Shown here piece by piece: positions 44,021-53,584 of a stretch of 64,000 bases of DNA. The position numbers and the translations under genes are program-made. Every line of letters begins with the position of its first letter. Position 1 is the first letter of the stretch. Below the pieces are notes generated by a model that saw nothing but the letters and a program-made list of their open reading frames with translations, was not told the DNA's origin and made no database searches. Source of the stretch: Abyssalbus ytuae (lineage in GTDB: Bacteria; Bacteroidota; Bacteroidia; Flavobacteriales; Flavobacteriaceae); contig NZ_CP094358.1 in NCBI RefSeq assembly GCF_022807975.1, positions 620,001 to 684,000 on the forward strand, read 5' to 3'.

Positions 44021-45353
44021 AATTTAAAACTGTTGCACTAACAAAATCAAACCTAACCAATCCATCCTCATCAATTTTTGTTAGCCTTACTGTATGTAAT
44101 GTATTTACCAGTTCCGGATTCCAGGGAGCTTTTACTTTTACATAATTATCTGTAAAGCCATGAATATAACCCTCTTTATTTTCTCCTTCAAACAAAACCG
44201 TCCTGATCGTTCCTATTTGCTTTTCATAAAACGCTCTTCTTTTTTTAGCTGATAAACCTCTCAGCATTTTACTACGTTTAGACCTTACGTTTTTAGGAAC
44301 TACATTTTCCATTTCTGCAGCTTCGGTATTATCTCTTTCAGAATATGTAAATACATGCAGATAGGAAATATCAAGCTCGTTTAAAAAATGATAAGTTTGT
44401 AAAAAATGTTCGTCGGTTTCTCCTGGAAAACCTACAATAACATCTACCCCAATACAGGCATGTGGCATTAACTCCTTTATTTTAGTTACCCTCTCCACAT
44501 ACAATTCGCGTAAATAACGTCGTTTCATTTTTTTTAGGATCTCATTACTCCCACTTTGTAAAGGAATATGAAAATGAGGTACAAAAGCCCTGGATTTACT
44601 CACTAATTTAATAGTATCATCTTTAAGTAAGTTAGGCTCTATTGATGAGATTCTCAATCTCTCTATCCCTTCTACGTTATCCAGTTCTTTTACAAGATCA
44701 AGAAAAGTATGCTCATGTTTTTTGTTACCAAACTCTCCTTTTCCGTAATCGCCTATATTAACTCCTGTAAGTACAATTTCTTTTATGTCTTGTGCTGCAA
44801 TTTCCCTGGCATTTTTAAGAACATTTTTCATGGTATCGCTTCTCGATATACCTCTGGCCAAAGGAATTGTACAATAAGTACATTTATAATCACAACCGTC
44901 CTGTACTTTTAAAAACGCCCGGGTTCTGTCTCCTATAGAATAACTTCCCACATAAAAATCTGCTTCAGCAATTTCGCAGGAATGAACCTCCCCGAAATCA
45001 TTTTTTGACAAATCATTTATATAATCGGTAATTTTAAACTTTTCGGTTGCCCCCAATACAAGATCCACTCCATCAACCGCTGCAAGTTCTTCCGGTTTTA
45101 ATTGTGCATAGCATCCAACGGCAGCTACAAAAGCTTCGGGATTTACTCTTTGGGCTTTTTTTACTATCCGCTTAAATTCCTTATCTGCATTTTCAGTAAC
45201 CGAACATGTATTGATAACATAGATATCGGCATATTCAGAAAAATCCACCCTGTCAAAACCCTCATTCATAAAGTTCCGGGCAATAGTAGATGTCTCTGAA
45301 AAATTCAGTTTACACCCTAAAGTATAAAACGCTACTTTTTTTCTTTCCTGCAT
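44019..45353 (-). CDS. mtaB: tRNA t6A37 methylthiotransferase
   Basis: A 444-residue radical SAM enzyme converting t6A to ms2t6A at position 37 of tRNAs. The UPF0004 N-terminal domain has FYTLGCKLNFSE, NTCSVTENAD and VGCYAQ with three Fe-S Cys. The radical SAM motif is CDYKCTYC with IPLARG. A C-terminal TRAM-like domain follows (about 385-440). I chose ATG 45353, directly before ERKKVAFYTLG; a longer frame to 45392 has no homology support. Confidence 0.93.
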   Translation of the reverse strand: MQERKKVAFYTLGCKLNFSETSTIARNFMNEGFDRVDFSEYADIYVINTCSVTENADKEFKRIVKKAQRVNPEAFVAAVGCYAQLKPEELAAVDGVDLVLGATEKFKITDYINDLSKNDFGEVHSCEIAEADFYVGSYSIGDRTRAFLKVQDGCDYKCTYCTIPLARGISRSDTMKNVLKNAREIAAQDIKEIVLTGVNIGDYGKGEFGNKKHEHTFLDLVKELDNVEGIERLRISSIEPNLLKDDTIKLVSKSRAFVPHFHIPLQSGSNEILKKMKRRYLRELYVERVTKIKELMPHACIGVDVIVGFPGETDEHFLQTYHFLNELDISYLHVFTYSERDNTEAAEMENVVPKNVRSKRSKMLRGLSAKKRRAFYEKQIGTIRTVLFEGENKEGYIHGFTDNYVKVKAPWNPELVNTLHTVRLTKIDEDGLVRFDFVSATVLN

Positions 45354-45358
45354 TCTTG

Positions 45359-45366
45359 TATTTTTG
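45359..45366 (+). promoter_or_regulatory. Candidate -7 box for the peptide-binding lipoprotein gene
   Basis: TATTTTTG exactly matches TAnnTTTG, 38 bases ahead of the ATG at 45404 in the 50-base divergent gap. A clear -33 TTTG is not present at the expected distance. Confidence 0.4.
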
Positions 45367-45403
45367 GAAAAAATCGGGTGCAAATATACCAACTTATTAT
45401 TGT

Positions 45404-47056
45404 ATGATAAAATATCGTTTCATTAACTTACAGCATTTAATAGTTTATTTTTCAATAAGTTGCGCCTTCGCTATACTTCTTTCATGCAGAAGTAATGAAA
45501 ATTCTGAAAAAGACCGCCTTGTTTTCCGATATAATGAACACACCAATATATTAAGTTTAGATCCTGCTTTTGCCAGGGTTATAGGCGATATATGGGCGGT
45601 AAATCAACTTTTTAATGGACTTGTACAATTAGATGATTCATTGAATGTAAAACCGGATATTGCCAAAAGGTGGGAAATAAAAGACAGTGCACTGACTTAT
45701 TCTTTTGTACTACGAAATGATGTTTTTTTTCATAAACATGAATTATTTGGTAAAGACAGTACCCGGTTAGTACATGCACAAGACTTTGAGTATAGTTTTA
45801 ACAGATTATCAGATGGTAAAGTTGCTTCTCCCGGAAAATGGGTAATGAATTATATAGAAAGTTTTAAAGCCGAAAATGATAGCGTTTTTACCATACACCT
45901 TAAACAACCTTTTCCTGCATTTTTGGGATTATTAACAAATAAATACTGCTCTGTGGTTCCAAAAGAAATAGCGGAATATTACGGAAGTGATTTCAGAAGG
46001 AATCCTATTGGTACAGGTCCGTTTAAGTTTAAGTTATGGGAAGAAAATGTAAAACTGGTTTTAAGAAGAAATCCTTTGTATTACGAAAAGGACAGCATTG
46101 ATCAACAACTTCCCTATTTGGAAGCCGTTGCAATTACTTTCTTACCCGATAAACAAAGTGAGTTTTTACAATTCATACAGGGCAATTTAGATTTTTTAAA
46201 TTACCTCGATGCATCTTATAAAGACGAATTGCTTACTACTACAGGTTCCCTGCAACCCAAGTATAAAAAAAATGTAAAAATGATTACCGCACCTTATTTA
46301 AACACCGAGTATCTTGGCATTTATATGGAAAGTAGCAAAAAGGAACTTGCTTCGAACTTATTTAGAAAAGCCTTAAACTACGGATTTGACAGGGAAAAAA
46401 TGGTTACCTATTTACGTAACGGCATCGTAACTCCTGCAATAAATGGCTTTATACCAAAAGGTTTGCCTGGATTTAATAATTTAAAAGGGTACACATACAA
46501 CCCCCAAAAAGCAACTCAATTAATTAGAGAATATAAAGCATTATCGGGTAACCCAACTCCCGAAATTACCATTACAACCGACGCTAATTATGTGGATGTA
46601 TGTGAATTCATCCAAAGGGAAATAGAAAAAACAGGCGTAAAGGTTAATATAGATGTTGTTCCTTCATCTACATTACGGCAAAGCAAAGCTACAGGTAAAT
46701 TAGATATATTCAGGGCAAGTTGGATAGCTGACTATCCTGATGCCGAAAACTATTTATCGCTGTTTTACAGTAAAAATTTCATACCCAATGGTCCCAATTA
46801 CACTCATTTTAAAGATAGCCTGTTTGATGACCTTTATGAAAAAGCTTTAACCGAGGTAGTTCCTGAAACAAGATATGAACTTTATCAAAAAATGGACAGT
46901 TTAATTATAGCCAAAGCCCCCGTAATACCTTTATATTATGATCAGGCAATAAGATTTACCAGAAAAAATGTTACCGGATTGGGGAGTAATCCCATAAACT
47001 TATTAAATTTAAAAACTGTTAAAAAAACTATTCCCCAGACTTATTTTGAAGAATAA
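45404..47056 (+). CDS. Peptide/oligopeptide-type solute-binding lipoprotein (SBP_bac_5)
   Basis: A 550-residue extracytoplasmic lipoprotein. The signal ends in ILLSC followed by RSNENSE. SBP_bac_5 features: YNEHTNILSLDPAFARVIGD in outline, VNQLFNGLVQLD, DFEYSFNRL, NPIGTGPFKFKLW, and LDIFRASWIADYPDAENYLS (read as ASWIADYPDAENYL). No permease or ATPase genes flank it, so it is an orphan binding protein. ATG 45404 gives a normal lipoprotein signal, and a longer frame begins inside mtaB. Its 3' end overlaps the convergent YhhN gene by 29 bases. Confidence 0.88.
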   Translation: MIKYRFINLQHLIVYFSISCAFAILLSCRSNENSEKDRLVFRYNEHTNILSLDPAFARVIGDIWAVNQLFNGLVQLDDSLNVKPDIAKRWEIKDSALTYSFVLRNDVFFHKHELFGKDSTRLVHAQDFEYSFNRLSDGKVASPGKWVMNYIESFKAENDSVFTIHLKQPFPAFLGLLTNKYCSVVPKEIAEYYGSDFRRNPIGTGPFKFKLWEENVKLVLRRNPLYYEKDSIDQQLPYLEAVAITFLPDKQSEFLQFIQGNLDFLNYLDASYKDELLTTTGSLQPKYKKNVKMITAPYLNTEYLGIYMESSKKELASNLFRKALNYGFDREKMVTYLRNGIVTPAINGFIPKGLPGFNNLKGYTYNPQKATQLIREYKALSGNPTPEITITTDANYVDVCEFIQREIEKTGVKVNIDVVPSSTLRQSKATGKLDIFRASWIADYPDAENYLSLFYSKNFIPNGPNYTHFKDSLFDDLYEKALTEVVPETRYELYQKMDSLIIAKAPVIPLYYDQAIRFTRKNVTGLGSNPINLLNLKTVKKTIPQTYFEE

Positions 47057-47711
47057 TCCCCCTTATTATAAAAAACTGAAACAATCCATACGTCAGTATT
47101 ACTAGAGTATTGGTATAAGGTAAAGGCTTATAAAAATTATAAAACGACATATATGTTTCTGAAGTTATAAAAAGTATGGCTCCAATCATTACATACCTGT
47201 AGCTTTTATTATTTACCATTTTATACCTCAAATAGGCCAGTTTAGTCATAGTTAAAGAAACAAATATGTATATAACAACCGGTAGAAACAGCTTGCCAAC
47301 TCCATCATATAAATAATAAATAACAATCAGACTATACAATAGAATAACTGCTAAAAAGGGTATTAACCTATCTATATCAAACCTGGCCTTAAAATAGAAA
47401 ATGGTTGCATAGCATATTTTAACCAGTAAGAACATTATCATGCCTATAATTACAAACAGAAGCCTGTCAGTAATTAATATTATATCTGCTATAAACGAAA
47501 AAAAAAGGGCCAGCCAAACAAGGGTTCTCTCCTTTTGTAAAAGATAAGAATTATTATAATAAAAATGTATCCCTAATGAGATTACGATCCACAATTTAGT
47601 GGCATATCTGTATGGATATAAAGTTTGATTATTAGTAAATACCAAATCAATTAAAAGAATGCAAAGAAAAATTAAAAAGAATGATTTTTCTTTCTTAAAC
47701 AGTAATTTCAT
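47028..47711 (-). CDS. YhhN/TMEM86 family membrane protein (first copy)
   Basis: A 227-residue multi-pass protein with about eight helices. The YhhN family includes lysoplasmalogenases; here SRADI-type residues are seen in FSFIADIILI and FITSETYMSFYNF (conserved Asp and Glu in membrane positions). The overlapping end with the SBP gene (29 bases, tail-to-tail) is unusual but in-frame on both strands. It is a paralogue of the gene at 47812-48528, 100 bases away. Confidence 0.8.
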   Translation of the reverse strand: MKLLFKKEKSFFLIFLCILLIDLVFTNNQTLYPYRYATKLWIVISLGIHFYYNNSYLLQKERTLVWLALFFSFIADIILITDRLLFVIIGMIMFLLVKICYATIFYFKARFDIDRLIPFLAVILLYSLIVIYYLYDGVGKLFLPVVIYIFVSLTMTKLAYLRYKMVNNKSYRYVMIGAILFITSETYMSFYNFYKPLPYTNTLVILTYGLFQFFIIRGIILQNKSGE

Positions 47712-47811
47712 TACACCTTACCCATTCCTGATTAAAGATACAATTTAACAAATTTATTCTTATTAAAATATTTCCTGAACCAAATAACAAATCAATATAC
47801 GAGTGAAAATT

Positions 47812-48528
47812 TTAATAACTTCCCCAACCTATATTCCTTTTTTTCTCAACCAGTATACCTTTTACTGTTAAAAGTTGTGACAAACCATAGGTTAACATTA
47901 CCGTTACACTTGAATGGGAAACCGGTTTATAAAAATAATCCAGCGACATTATGGTTTCGGAGATAATAAAAAGAACTGAACCAATAAACACCAGATAAAA
48001 ACTTTTATGGTTTACACCATGGTACCTCAAATAAGCAATCTTGGCAACAGATAAAGATGCAAAAGTATAGATGACTACCGGTATAAATAACTGTCCTAAT
48101 CCATCATATAAAAAATACATAATGCACAGACAATACAATAATATTATTGCCAAAAAAGGTATTAATCTGTCAATATCTAATTTAGAACTATAGGAGAATA
48201 AAAAATAATAACAAATTTTGGCCAAAACAAACATTACCATACCTGCCACCAGAAAGAGAATAACTTTCTGATGCAAAAGAAAAAAATCGGCCATAAATGA
48301 AAAGAACAACGCAAAATATACCAGCATTTTTTCCTTCCTTATTAAATTAGTATTATTATAATAAAAATATATAATCAGACTGGTGGTAACCAATAATTTT
48401 GACATATAACGGAACTGCCTCAACGATTCAATATTACTAAAAACAAGATCAGTAATAAGGATACAGAAAAAAATTAATAAAAAAATCTTGTCAGACCTGA
48501 AAAGTAATTTCACCAGCTGTTTACTCAT
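47812..48528 (-). CDS. YhhN/TMEM86 family membrane protein (second copy)
   Basis: A 238-residue paralogue of the downstream gene with the same layout: DLVFSNIESLRQFRYMSKLL, FSFMADFFLL, DIDRLIPFLAIILLYCL and FIISETIMSLDYF, keeping the membrane Asp and Glu. The copies share position and many motifs but differ widely, so the duplication is old. A 227-base gap upstream separates it from the GlmU-like gene. The reaction is unproven in this group. Confidence 0.8.
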   Translation of the reverse strand: MSKQLVKLLFRSDKIFLLIFFCILITDLVFSNIESLRQFRYMSKLLVTTSLIIYFYYNNTNLIRKEKMLVYFALFFSFMADFFLLHQKVILFLVAGMVMFVLAKICYYFLFSYSSKLDIDRLIPFLAIILLYCLCIMYFLYDGLGQLFIPVVIYTFASLSVAKIAYLRYHGVNHKSFYLVFIGSVLFIISETIMSLDYFYKPVSHSSVTVMLTYGLSQLLTVKGILVEKKRNIGWGSY

Positions 48529-48755
48529 TCAATTTACAAATCAAAAAATTACTACTCTTTAGCTTTTTTTTAAATATGGTACTGTACCATACAGGTGGTG
48601 GTTAAGTTATATAGAGATAACGCTCACTATAAAATTAATGATTGTAATATAATATAAAAAGGGGGTTGGTTCCTATTTCAATGCAATAATATATATTATG
48701 TTTTAAATAACATGAATTTTTAACATAACAATAGAAACCGCAGGCTATTTTATAG
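48529..48755. other. Intergenic stretch upstream of the second YhhN gene
   Basis: A 227-base AT-rich gap with no feature I can support; no terminator-like hairpin is visible after the GlmU-like gene. Confidence 0.4.
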
Positions 48756-49928
48756 TTAAACTCTCCATTTTTTGGAAATCTCGAAAACGTGGTTTAAAAT
48801 AGCTTCATCAACCTCTGTAAGCTCTATATTTCGTCTGCCCATTACAATTCTGGCCGTTTCAAAAGCTTTTTTGGGTAAGTAAGTGCTATAACCACTTGGT
48901 CCTCCCCAACAAAAACTGGGGATAAAATTTCTGGGAAACCCGCTACCAAAAATATTGGCACTTATACCCACTACAGTGCCGGTATTAAACATTGTGTTTA
49001 TACCACACTTGCTGTGGTCACCCATCATTAATCCACAAAACTGTAATCCGGTATTTGCAAAATTTTCAGTTTCATAATTCCATAGCCTCACAATAGCATA
49101 ATTATTTTTAAGATTAGAAGTATTAGTATCGGCTCCCAGGTTACACCATTCACCTAAAACCGAATTCCCCAAATATCCTTCATGTCCTTTATTGGAATGA
49201 GCAAAAAATACAGAGTTATTAATTTCTCCCCCTGCTTTACAATAAGGTCCAATAGTAGTAGGCCCATAAATTTTCGCGCCCATTTTTACAACTGCATCAT
49301 TACAAACAGCCAGCCCTCCCCTTATTATACTGCCTTCCATTATTTCGGCTCCTTCACCTATATAAATAGGGCCTGTTGATGCATTTAAAGTACAGAATTC
49401 TACTCTGGCTCCTTCTTCTAAAAAAATATTTTCGGGAGAAATCACATTATTGCTGGGAGGTATCGGTCTACTTTTTCTGCCTGATGTAAGCAATTCAAAA
49501 TCTGCTTCAATAGCTTCTCCGTTTTTAGAAAATATATCCCAGGTATTTTCTATTCTGATAACATCATCATTATATTCTATTGCTTCATAAGTATCAAAAT
49601 CTACCTCTTCCTGGGTATCCTTGGTATAAAATGCAACTACTTCCTCTTCATCAAAAATTGCCTGGTTTGGCTGAAGATTCTTCACTAATTCTACTAATTC
49701 TTCATTTGGCAAAAAGGATGAGTTAATGAGGATGTTTTCTTCCATCTCCACCATAGGAAATTTGGCAGACAGATACTCCTCTGTAATGGTTGTTGTGGTA
49801 AATCCCAGGTATTTTTCCCACTTTTCCCTTATGGTTAAAATCCCTATTCTGATATCTGCTACAGGGCGGGTATATGTAAAGGGTAAAAGAGCTTCCCTTA
49901 CCGTTCCGTCAAATAATATATAATTCAT
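48756..49928 (-). CDS. GlmU-like bifunctional-type protein (nucleotidyltransferase fold plus left-handed beta-helix)
   Basis: A 390-residue protein. Residues 1-150 form a reduced nucleotidyltransferase-like domain (NYILFDGTVREALLPFTYTRPVADI, with few classical GlmU catalytic residues). Residues about 165-350 carry hexapeptide repeats (GAEIMEGSIIRGG, NDAVVKMGAKIYGPTTIG, CNLGADTNTSNLKN). This Bacteroidota-type protein is annotated GlmU-like, and a role in UDP-sugar or lipid A precursor metabolism is inferred. The lon gene lies upstream, separated by a terminator. Confidence 0.82.
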   Translation of the reverse strand: MNYILFDGTVREALLPFTYTRPVADIRIGILTIREKWEKYLGFTTTTITEEYLSAKFPMVEMEENILINSSFLPNEELVELVKNLQPNQAIFDEEEVVAFYTKDTQEEVDFDTYEAIEYNDDVIRIENTWDIFSKNGEAIEADFELLTSGRKSRPIPPSNNVISPENIFLEEGARVEFCTLNASTGPIYIGEGAEIMEGSIIRGGLAVCNDAVVKMGAKIYGPTTIGPYCKAGGEINNSVFFAHSNKGHEGYLGNSVLGEWCNLGADTNTSNLKNNYAIVRLWNYETENFANTGLQFCGLMMGDHSKCGINTMFNTGTVVGISANIFGSGFPRNFIPSFCWGGPSGYSTYLPKKAFETARIVMGRRNIELTEVDEAILNHVFEISKKWRV

Positions 49929-49953
49929 TTGGTAAATTTAAGAAAAGCCCAAA

Positions 49954-49982
49954 TAAAAGTCCCGCTAAATGCGGGACTTTTA
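49954..49982. terminator. Intrinsic terminator after lon
   Basis: Perfect 12-bp stem TAAAAGTCCCGC / GCGGGACTTTTA with loop TAAAT (49966-49970), between the lon stop and the GlmU-like gene start. A and T runs flank both sides. Confidence 0.93.
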
Positions 49983-50000
49983 ATAAATATCATTGTATTT

Positions 50001-52451
50001 TTAAAGGACTTTGGCGTTTTTAACTTTCTGATTGGTAATAGCAATGTCTATTACCTCTGCCATTTCTCTTACATAATGAAAAGTAAGCCCTTTTAAATAA
50101 TCAGGTTTTATTTCTTCTATATCCCTTTTGTTATCTTCACAAAGTATTATTTCCTTTATTCTGGCTCTTTTAGCTGCCAAAATTTTTTCTTTTATACCTC
50201 CTACAGGCAATACCCGGCCCCTGAGTGTTATTTCCCCTGTCATTGCAAGACTCTTTTTTACTTTCTTTTGAGTGAATAACGATACCAGCGAGGTGAGCAT
50301 GGTTATCCCCGCACTAGGCCCGTCTTTTGGTGTGGCCCCTTCAGGAACATGTATGTGAACATTGTATTTATCAAATACATCGGGGTTAATTCCTAACGAT
50401 TCGGCATTGGATTTTATATATTCGAGTGCTATGGTAGCAGATTCTTTCATTACCTTCCCTAAATTTCCGGTAATGTTCAAGCCTCCCTTGCCTTTGGATA
50501 AAGTAGATTCTATAAATAAAATATCTCCTCCTACACTGGTCCAGGCAAGTCCTGTTACTACACCGGCTACTTCGTTGTTTTCATATTTATCTCTTTCCAG
50601 CCTTGCAGGCCCTAAAACTTTTTCAATATCTTCTACAGATATTTTAACGTTGTATTCTTCTTCCATGGCAATTGATTTGGCCGCATATCTTACCATTTTT
50701 GCAATTTGTTTTTCCAAACCACGTACACCAGATTCCCTTGTATATCCTTCAACAATTTTCTCAAGCTCTCTTTTACCTATTTTAAGGTCGGTTTTTTTAA
50801 GGCCATGTTCTTTTAATTGTTTGGGTAGTAAATGTCTTTTTGCAATTTCAACTTTTTCTTCAATAGTATAACCGGTTACATTAATAATTTCCATCCTGTC
50901 TCTCAAGGCTGGCTGAATGGTACTCAAATTATTTGCAGTAGCTATAAACATAACTTTTGACAAATCGTATCCCATTTCCAGGAAATTATCATAAAATTCT
51001 TTATTCTGTTCCGGGTCTAAAACTTCCAGCATTGCAGAGGACGGGTCTCCATTGTGGGAAGCCGACAGTTTATCTATCTCATCCAGAATAAATACGGGGT
51101 TAGAAGTACCGGCTTTTTTAACAGACTGAATTATTCTGCCTGGCATAGCGCCAATATAGGTTTTTCTGTGGCCTCGTATTTCGGCTTCATCACGCAGCCC
51201 TCCTAAGGACATTCTTACATATTCTCTTCCAAGTGCTTTTGCTATTGATCTTCCTAAAGAGGTTTTTCCAACTCCCGGAGGTCCGTAAAGGCAAAGAATA
51301 GGAGATTTCATATCGTTTCGCAATTTTAAAACTGCCAGGTATTCAATTATTCTCCTCTTTACATCTTCTAATCCGTAATGATCGGTGTCCAGAATTTTCT
51401 GTGCCCTTTTTAAATCAAATTTATCTTTAGAATATTTATTCCAGGGTAAATCCAGAAACAGGTCCAGATAATTACGCTGTATGGAATATTCCGCAACCTG
51501 TGGATTCATACGTTGCATTTTAGCCAGCTCTTTATTAAAATGCTCTGCCACCTTCGCATCCCATTTTTTGCCTTTGGCACGCTTGCGCATTTCTTCTATT
51601 TCCTCCTCGTACGAAACCCCTCCAAGCTCTTCCTGTATGGTTTTCATTTGCTGATGCAAAAAATACTCCCGTTGCTGCTGGTCTATATCACTTCTTACTT
51701 TAGATTGTATATCGTTTTTAAGTTCGAGCTTTTGCAACTCAACATTCATGTATTTTAAAGTTTCCAGCGCTCTTTCCCTCAAACTTGCATTTTCAAGAAG
51801 TTGTTGTTTTTCCTGAACATCAAGATTCATGTTTGATGAAATAAAGTTTATAAGAAAAGATGAACTTTGTATGTTTTTTATTGCAAAAGAAGCCTCAGAA
51901 GGAATATTAGGACTTTCTTTTATAATTTGTAAAGCTAATTCTTTAATAGAATCAACAATTGTATTAAATTCCTGGTTATCCGGCTCGGGTTTCTCCTCTG
52001 TAATATCTTTTACAACTGCTTTAAAATAAGGTTCGGACTCTATAATACTGTCAATTGCAAAACGTTTTTTTCCCTGTATAATAACGGTAGTATTGCCATC
52101 GGGCATTTGCAAAACCCGCAATATTTGCGCAACGGTACCTACCCTGTTCAGGTCAGCCGCCTGAGGATCTTCTATACTTTCATCTTTTTGTGAAACCACA
52201 CCAATAACCTTACTGCCGTTATTGGCATCTTTAATAAGATTAATTGATTTATCCCTTCCTGCCGTAATAGGAATTACAACACCGGGAAAAAGAACGGTAT
52301 TTCGTAAAGGTAATATTGGTAAAGTTTCCGGCAATAATTCATTATTTATTTCCTCTTCATCTTCGGGGGTCATCAAAGGAATCAAATCTGCATCTTCATC
52401 AATATTTTGAAATGACAAACTGTCAATATTTAAAAATCTGTTTTTGCTCAT
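50001..52451 (-). CDS. lon: ATP-dependent Lon protease
   Basis: An 816-residue AAA+ serine protease for misfolded and regulatory proteins. The N-terminal substrate domain opens with [16 protein letters not shown]. Walker A is GPPGVGKT at about 390, Walker [11 protein letters not shown], and the proteolytic domain has the catalytic Ser in [11 protein letters not shown] and a downstream Lys in [14 protein letters not shown]. It is a standard full-length Lon. A terminator follows its stop. Upstream is a 572-base gap shared with the divergent ECF operon; a heat-shock promoter was not recognised. Confidence 0.97.
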   Translation of the reverse strand: MSKNRFLNIDSLSFQNIDEDADLIPLMTPEDEEEINNELLPETLPILPLRNTVLFPGVVIPITAGRDKSINLIKDANNGSKVIGVVSQKDESIEDPQAADLNRVGTVAQILRVLQMPDGNTTVIIQGKKRFAIDSIIESEPYFKAVVKDITEEKPEPDNQEFNTIVDSIKELALQIIKESPNIPSEASFAIKNIQSSSFLINFISSNMNLDVQEKQQLLENASLRERALETLKYMNVELQKLELKNDIQSKVRSDIDQQQREYFLHQQMKTIQEELGGVSYEEEIEEMRKRAKGKKWDAKVAEHFNKELAKMQRMNPQVAEYSIQRNYLDLFLDLPWNKYSKDKFDLKRAQKILDTDHYGLEDVKRRIIEYLAVLKLRNDMKSPILCLYGPPGVGKTSLGRSIAKALGREYVRMSLGGLRDEAEIRGHRKTYIGAMPGRIIQSVKKAGTSNPVFILDEIDKLSASHNGDPSSAMLEVLDPEQNKEFYDNFLEMGYDLSKVMFIATANNLSTIQPALRDRMEIINVTGYTIEEKVEIAKRHLLPKQLKEHGLKKTDLKIGKRELEKIVEGYTRESGVRGLEKQIAKMVRYAAKSIAMEEEYNVKISVEDIEKVLGPARLERDKYENNEVAGVVTGLAWTSVGGDILFIESTLSKGKGGLNITGNLGKVMKESATIALEYIKSNAESLGINPDVFDKYNVHIHVPEGATPKDGPSAGITMLTSLVSLFTQKKVKKSLAMTGEITLRGRVLPVGGIKEKILAAKRARIKEIILCEDNKRDIEEIKPDYLKGLTFHYVREMAEVIDIAITNQKVKNAKVL

Positions 52452-52811
52452 AATTGTTTTTACAAGGTCATTCTGTCAGCCAGAATAAGTGGTTTTCTCT
52501 TCATTTTAATCGTTAAATAGCTGTAAAATCAACTATTCTATTAATACCTGATTATTTATTACATAACTATTCAGTACTAATTGGCAATTGCCATGCCATA
52601 GTAAACTTACGAAGCACTATTTACAAAATACTAAAAAAACAACAGAAGCCAATACTATACTAAAAGGTTCACGCATTCCCGTACTTATAAATAAACTTCT
52701 ACCCAACCGGAAACTTGCAAGGACCAGTATACGCCTTGAAAAAAGTTAAATTTAACTGCCTTCAAAAGACCAGCGTAAGCCTATTACAAATCTCACCGGA
52801 ATCAACCGTAT
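52452..52811. other. Divergent intergenic region between lon and an ECF operon, first part
   Basis: The whole gap is 572 bases (52452-53023). This part contains no convincing gene. It holds a 14-bp perfect palindrome AGTTAAATTTAACT at 52744-52757, which is possibly an operator. The 23-bp repeats and ECF promoter follow, listed separately. Confidence 0.45.
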
Positions 52812-52872
52812 GCTTTCAAGATGTTCCAAAGCACGCTTTCAGGGTATTCCAAAGTATGCTTTCATAATTCCT
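52812..52872. repeat. Short array of 23-bp hairpin repeats, second locus
   Basis: GCTTTC starts at 52812, 52835 and 52858, giving a 23-bp period over two full units and part of a third. Each unit boundary can form AAAG-CTTT stems, for example AAAGC-AC-GCTTT. The segment AAGATGTTCCAAAGCA differs by one base in 16 from the AAGATGTTCCATAGCA pattern of the 4.6-kb array. So this looks like the same repeat family with different stem arms. Confidence 0.75.
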
Positions 52873-52976
52873 GTACCCATCCTATAATATTTCATGCCTG
52901 CTACACCTTACATTCTACCTCTATCTTCTGAAATTCGGGATAATTAATTTCACTTTAAAAAAAAGAAAAAGAAACT

Positions 52977-53003
52977 GTAACAAACTATTTAATTTCTCAT
53001 CTT
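52977..53003 (+). promoter_or_regulatory. Candidate ECF-dependent promoter of the second sigma operon
   Basis: GTAACA (52977-52982), a 15-bp spacer, then CATCTT (52998-53003). It repeats the GTAACA-N15-CGTCTT layout seen before the first ECF gene, and ends 20 bases before the predicted TTG start. Confidence 0.62.
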
Positions 53004-53023
53004 TATAACAAACTAACAACTTT

Positions 53024-53584
53024 TTGAGCCACGTAAAGTTAAATACCGATCAACTATTGCAATTATGCAAACAAGGTAGCCAAAGTGCACAATTAGAGGT
53101 TTACAACCGTTATTACAAAGCCATGTATAATACAGCTTTCCGGATTGTAAAAGACTCTTTTGAAGCCGAAGATGTTATGCAGGAATCGTTTTTAAACGCG
53201 TTTACGAAACTGCATTCGTTTAAAGGAGAGGTTACTTTTGGAGCATGGCTTAAGCGAATTGTAATTAACAACAGTATTTACCATTACAAAAAACAACAAA
53301 AAAATATGGCCATCCCTTTTGATGATGTACTGAATAAGGTTGAAGATAACGATGGGATTGTTCTTGACCATGAGTTTACAAACTTAAAGGCTCAAAAAGT
53401 ACTGGAAACCATGAAAATGCTGAAAGACAATTACAGAGTTTCTTTGACCTTACATTTAATTGAAGGGTATGATTATGAAGAGATAAGTGAAATTATGAAT
53501 ATTAGTTATGCCAATTGCAGAACCATGATTTCAAGGGCTAAAGAAAGTTTAAGAAATAAATTAACAAGTATTGCTTATGAATAA
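53024..53584 (+). CDS. ECF-type RNA polymerase sigma factor
   Basis: A 186-residue sigma factor. Region 2 includes FRIVKDSFEAEDVMQESFLNAFTKL, read as AEDVMQESFLNAF, and GAWLKRIVINNSIYHYKK; region 4 includes HLIEGYDYEEISEIMNISYANCRTMISRAKESLRNKL, read as YDYEEISEIMNIS. The start codon is TTG at 53024; no in-frame ATG lies upstream. It heads a four-gene unit with a single-pass membrane protein and two secreted beta-rich proteins. Shared promoter elements with the sigma gene at 24.5 kb suggest autoregulation. Confidence 0.93.
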   Translation: MSHVKLNTDQLLQLCKQGSQSAQLEVYNRYYKAMYNTAFRIVKDSFEAEDVMQESFLNAFTKLHSFKGEVTFGAWLKRIVINNSIYHYKKQQKNMAIPFDDVLNKVEDNDGIVLDHEFTNLKAQKVLETMKMLKDNYRVSLTLHLIEGYDYEEISEIMNISYANCRTMISRAKESLRNKLTSIAYE

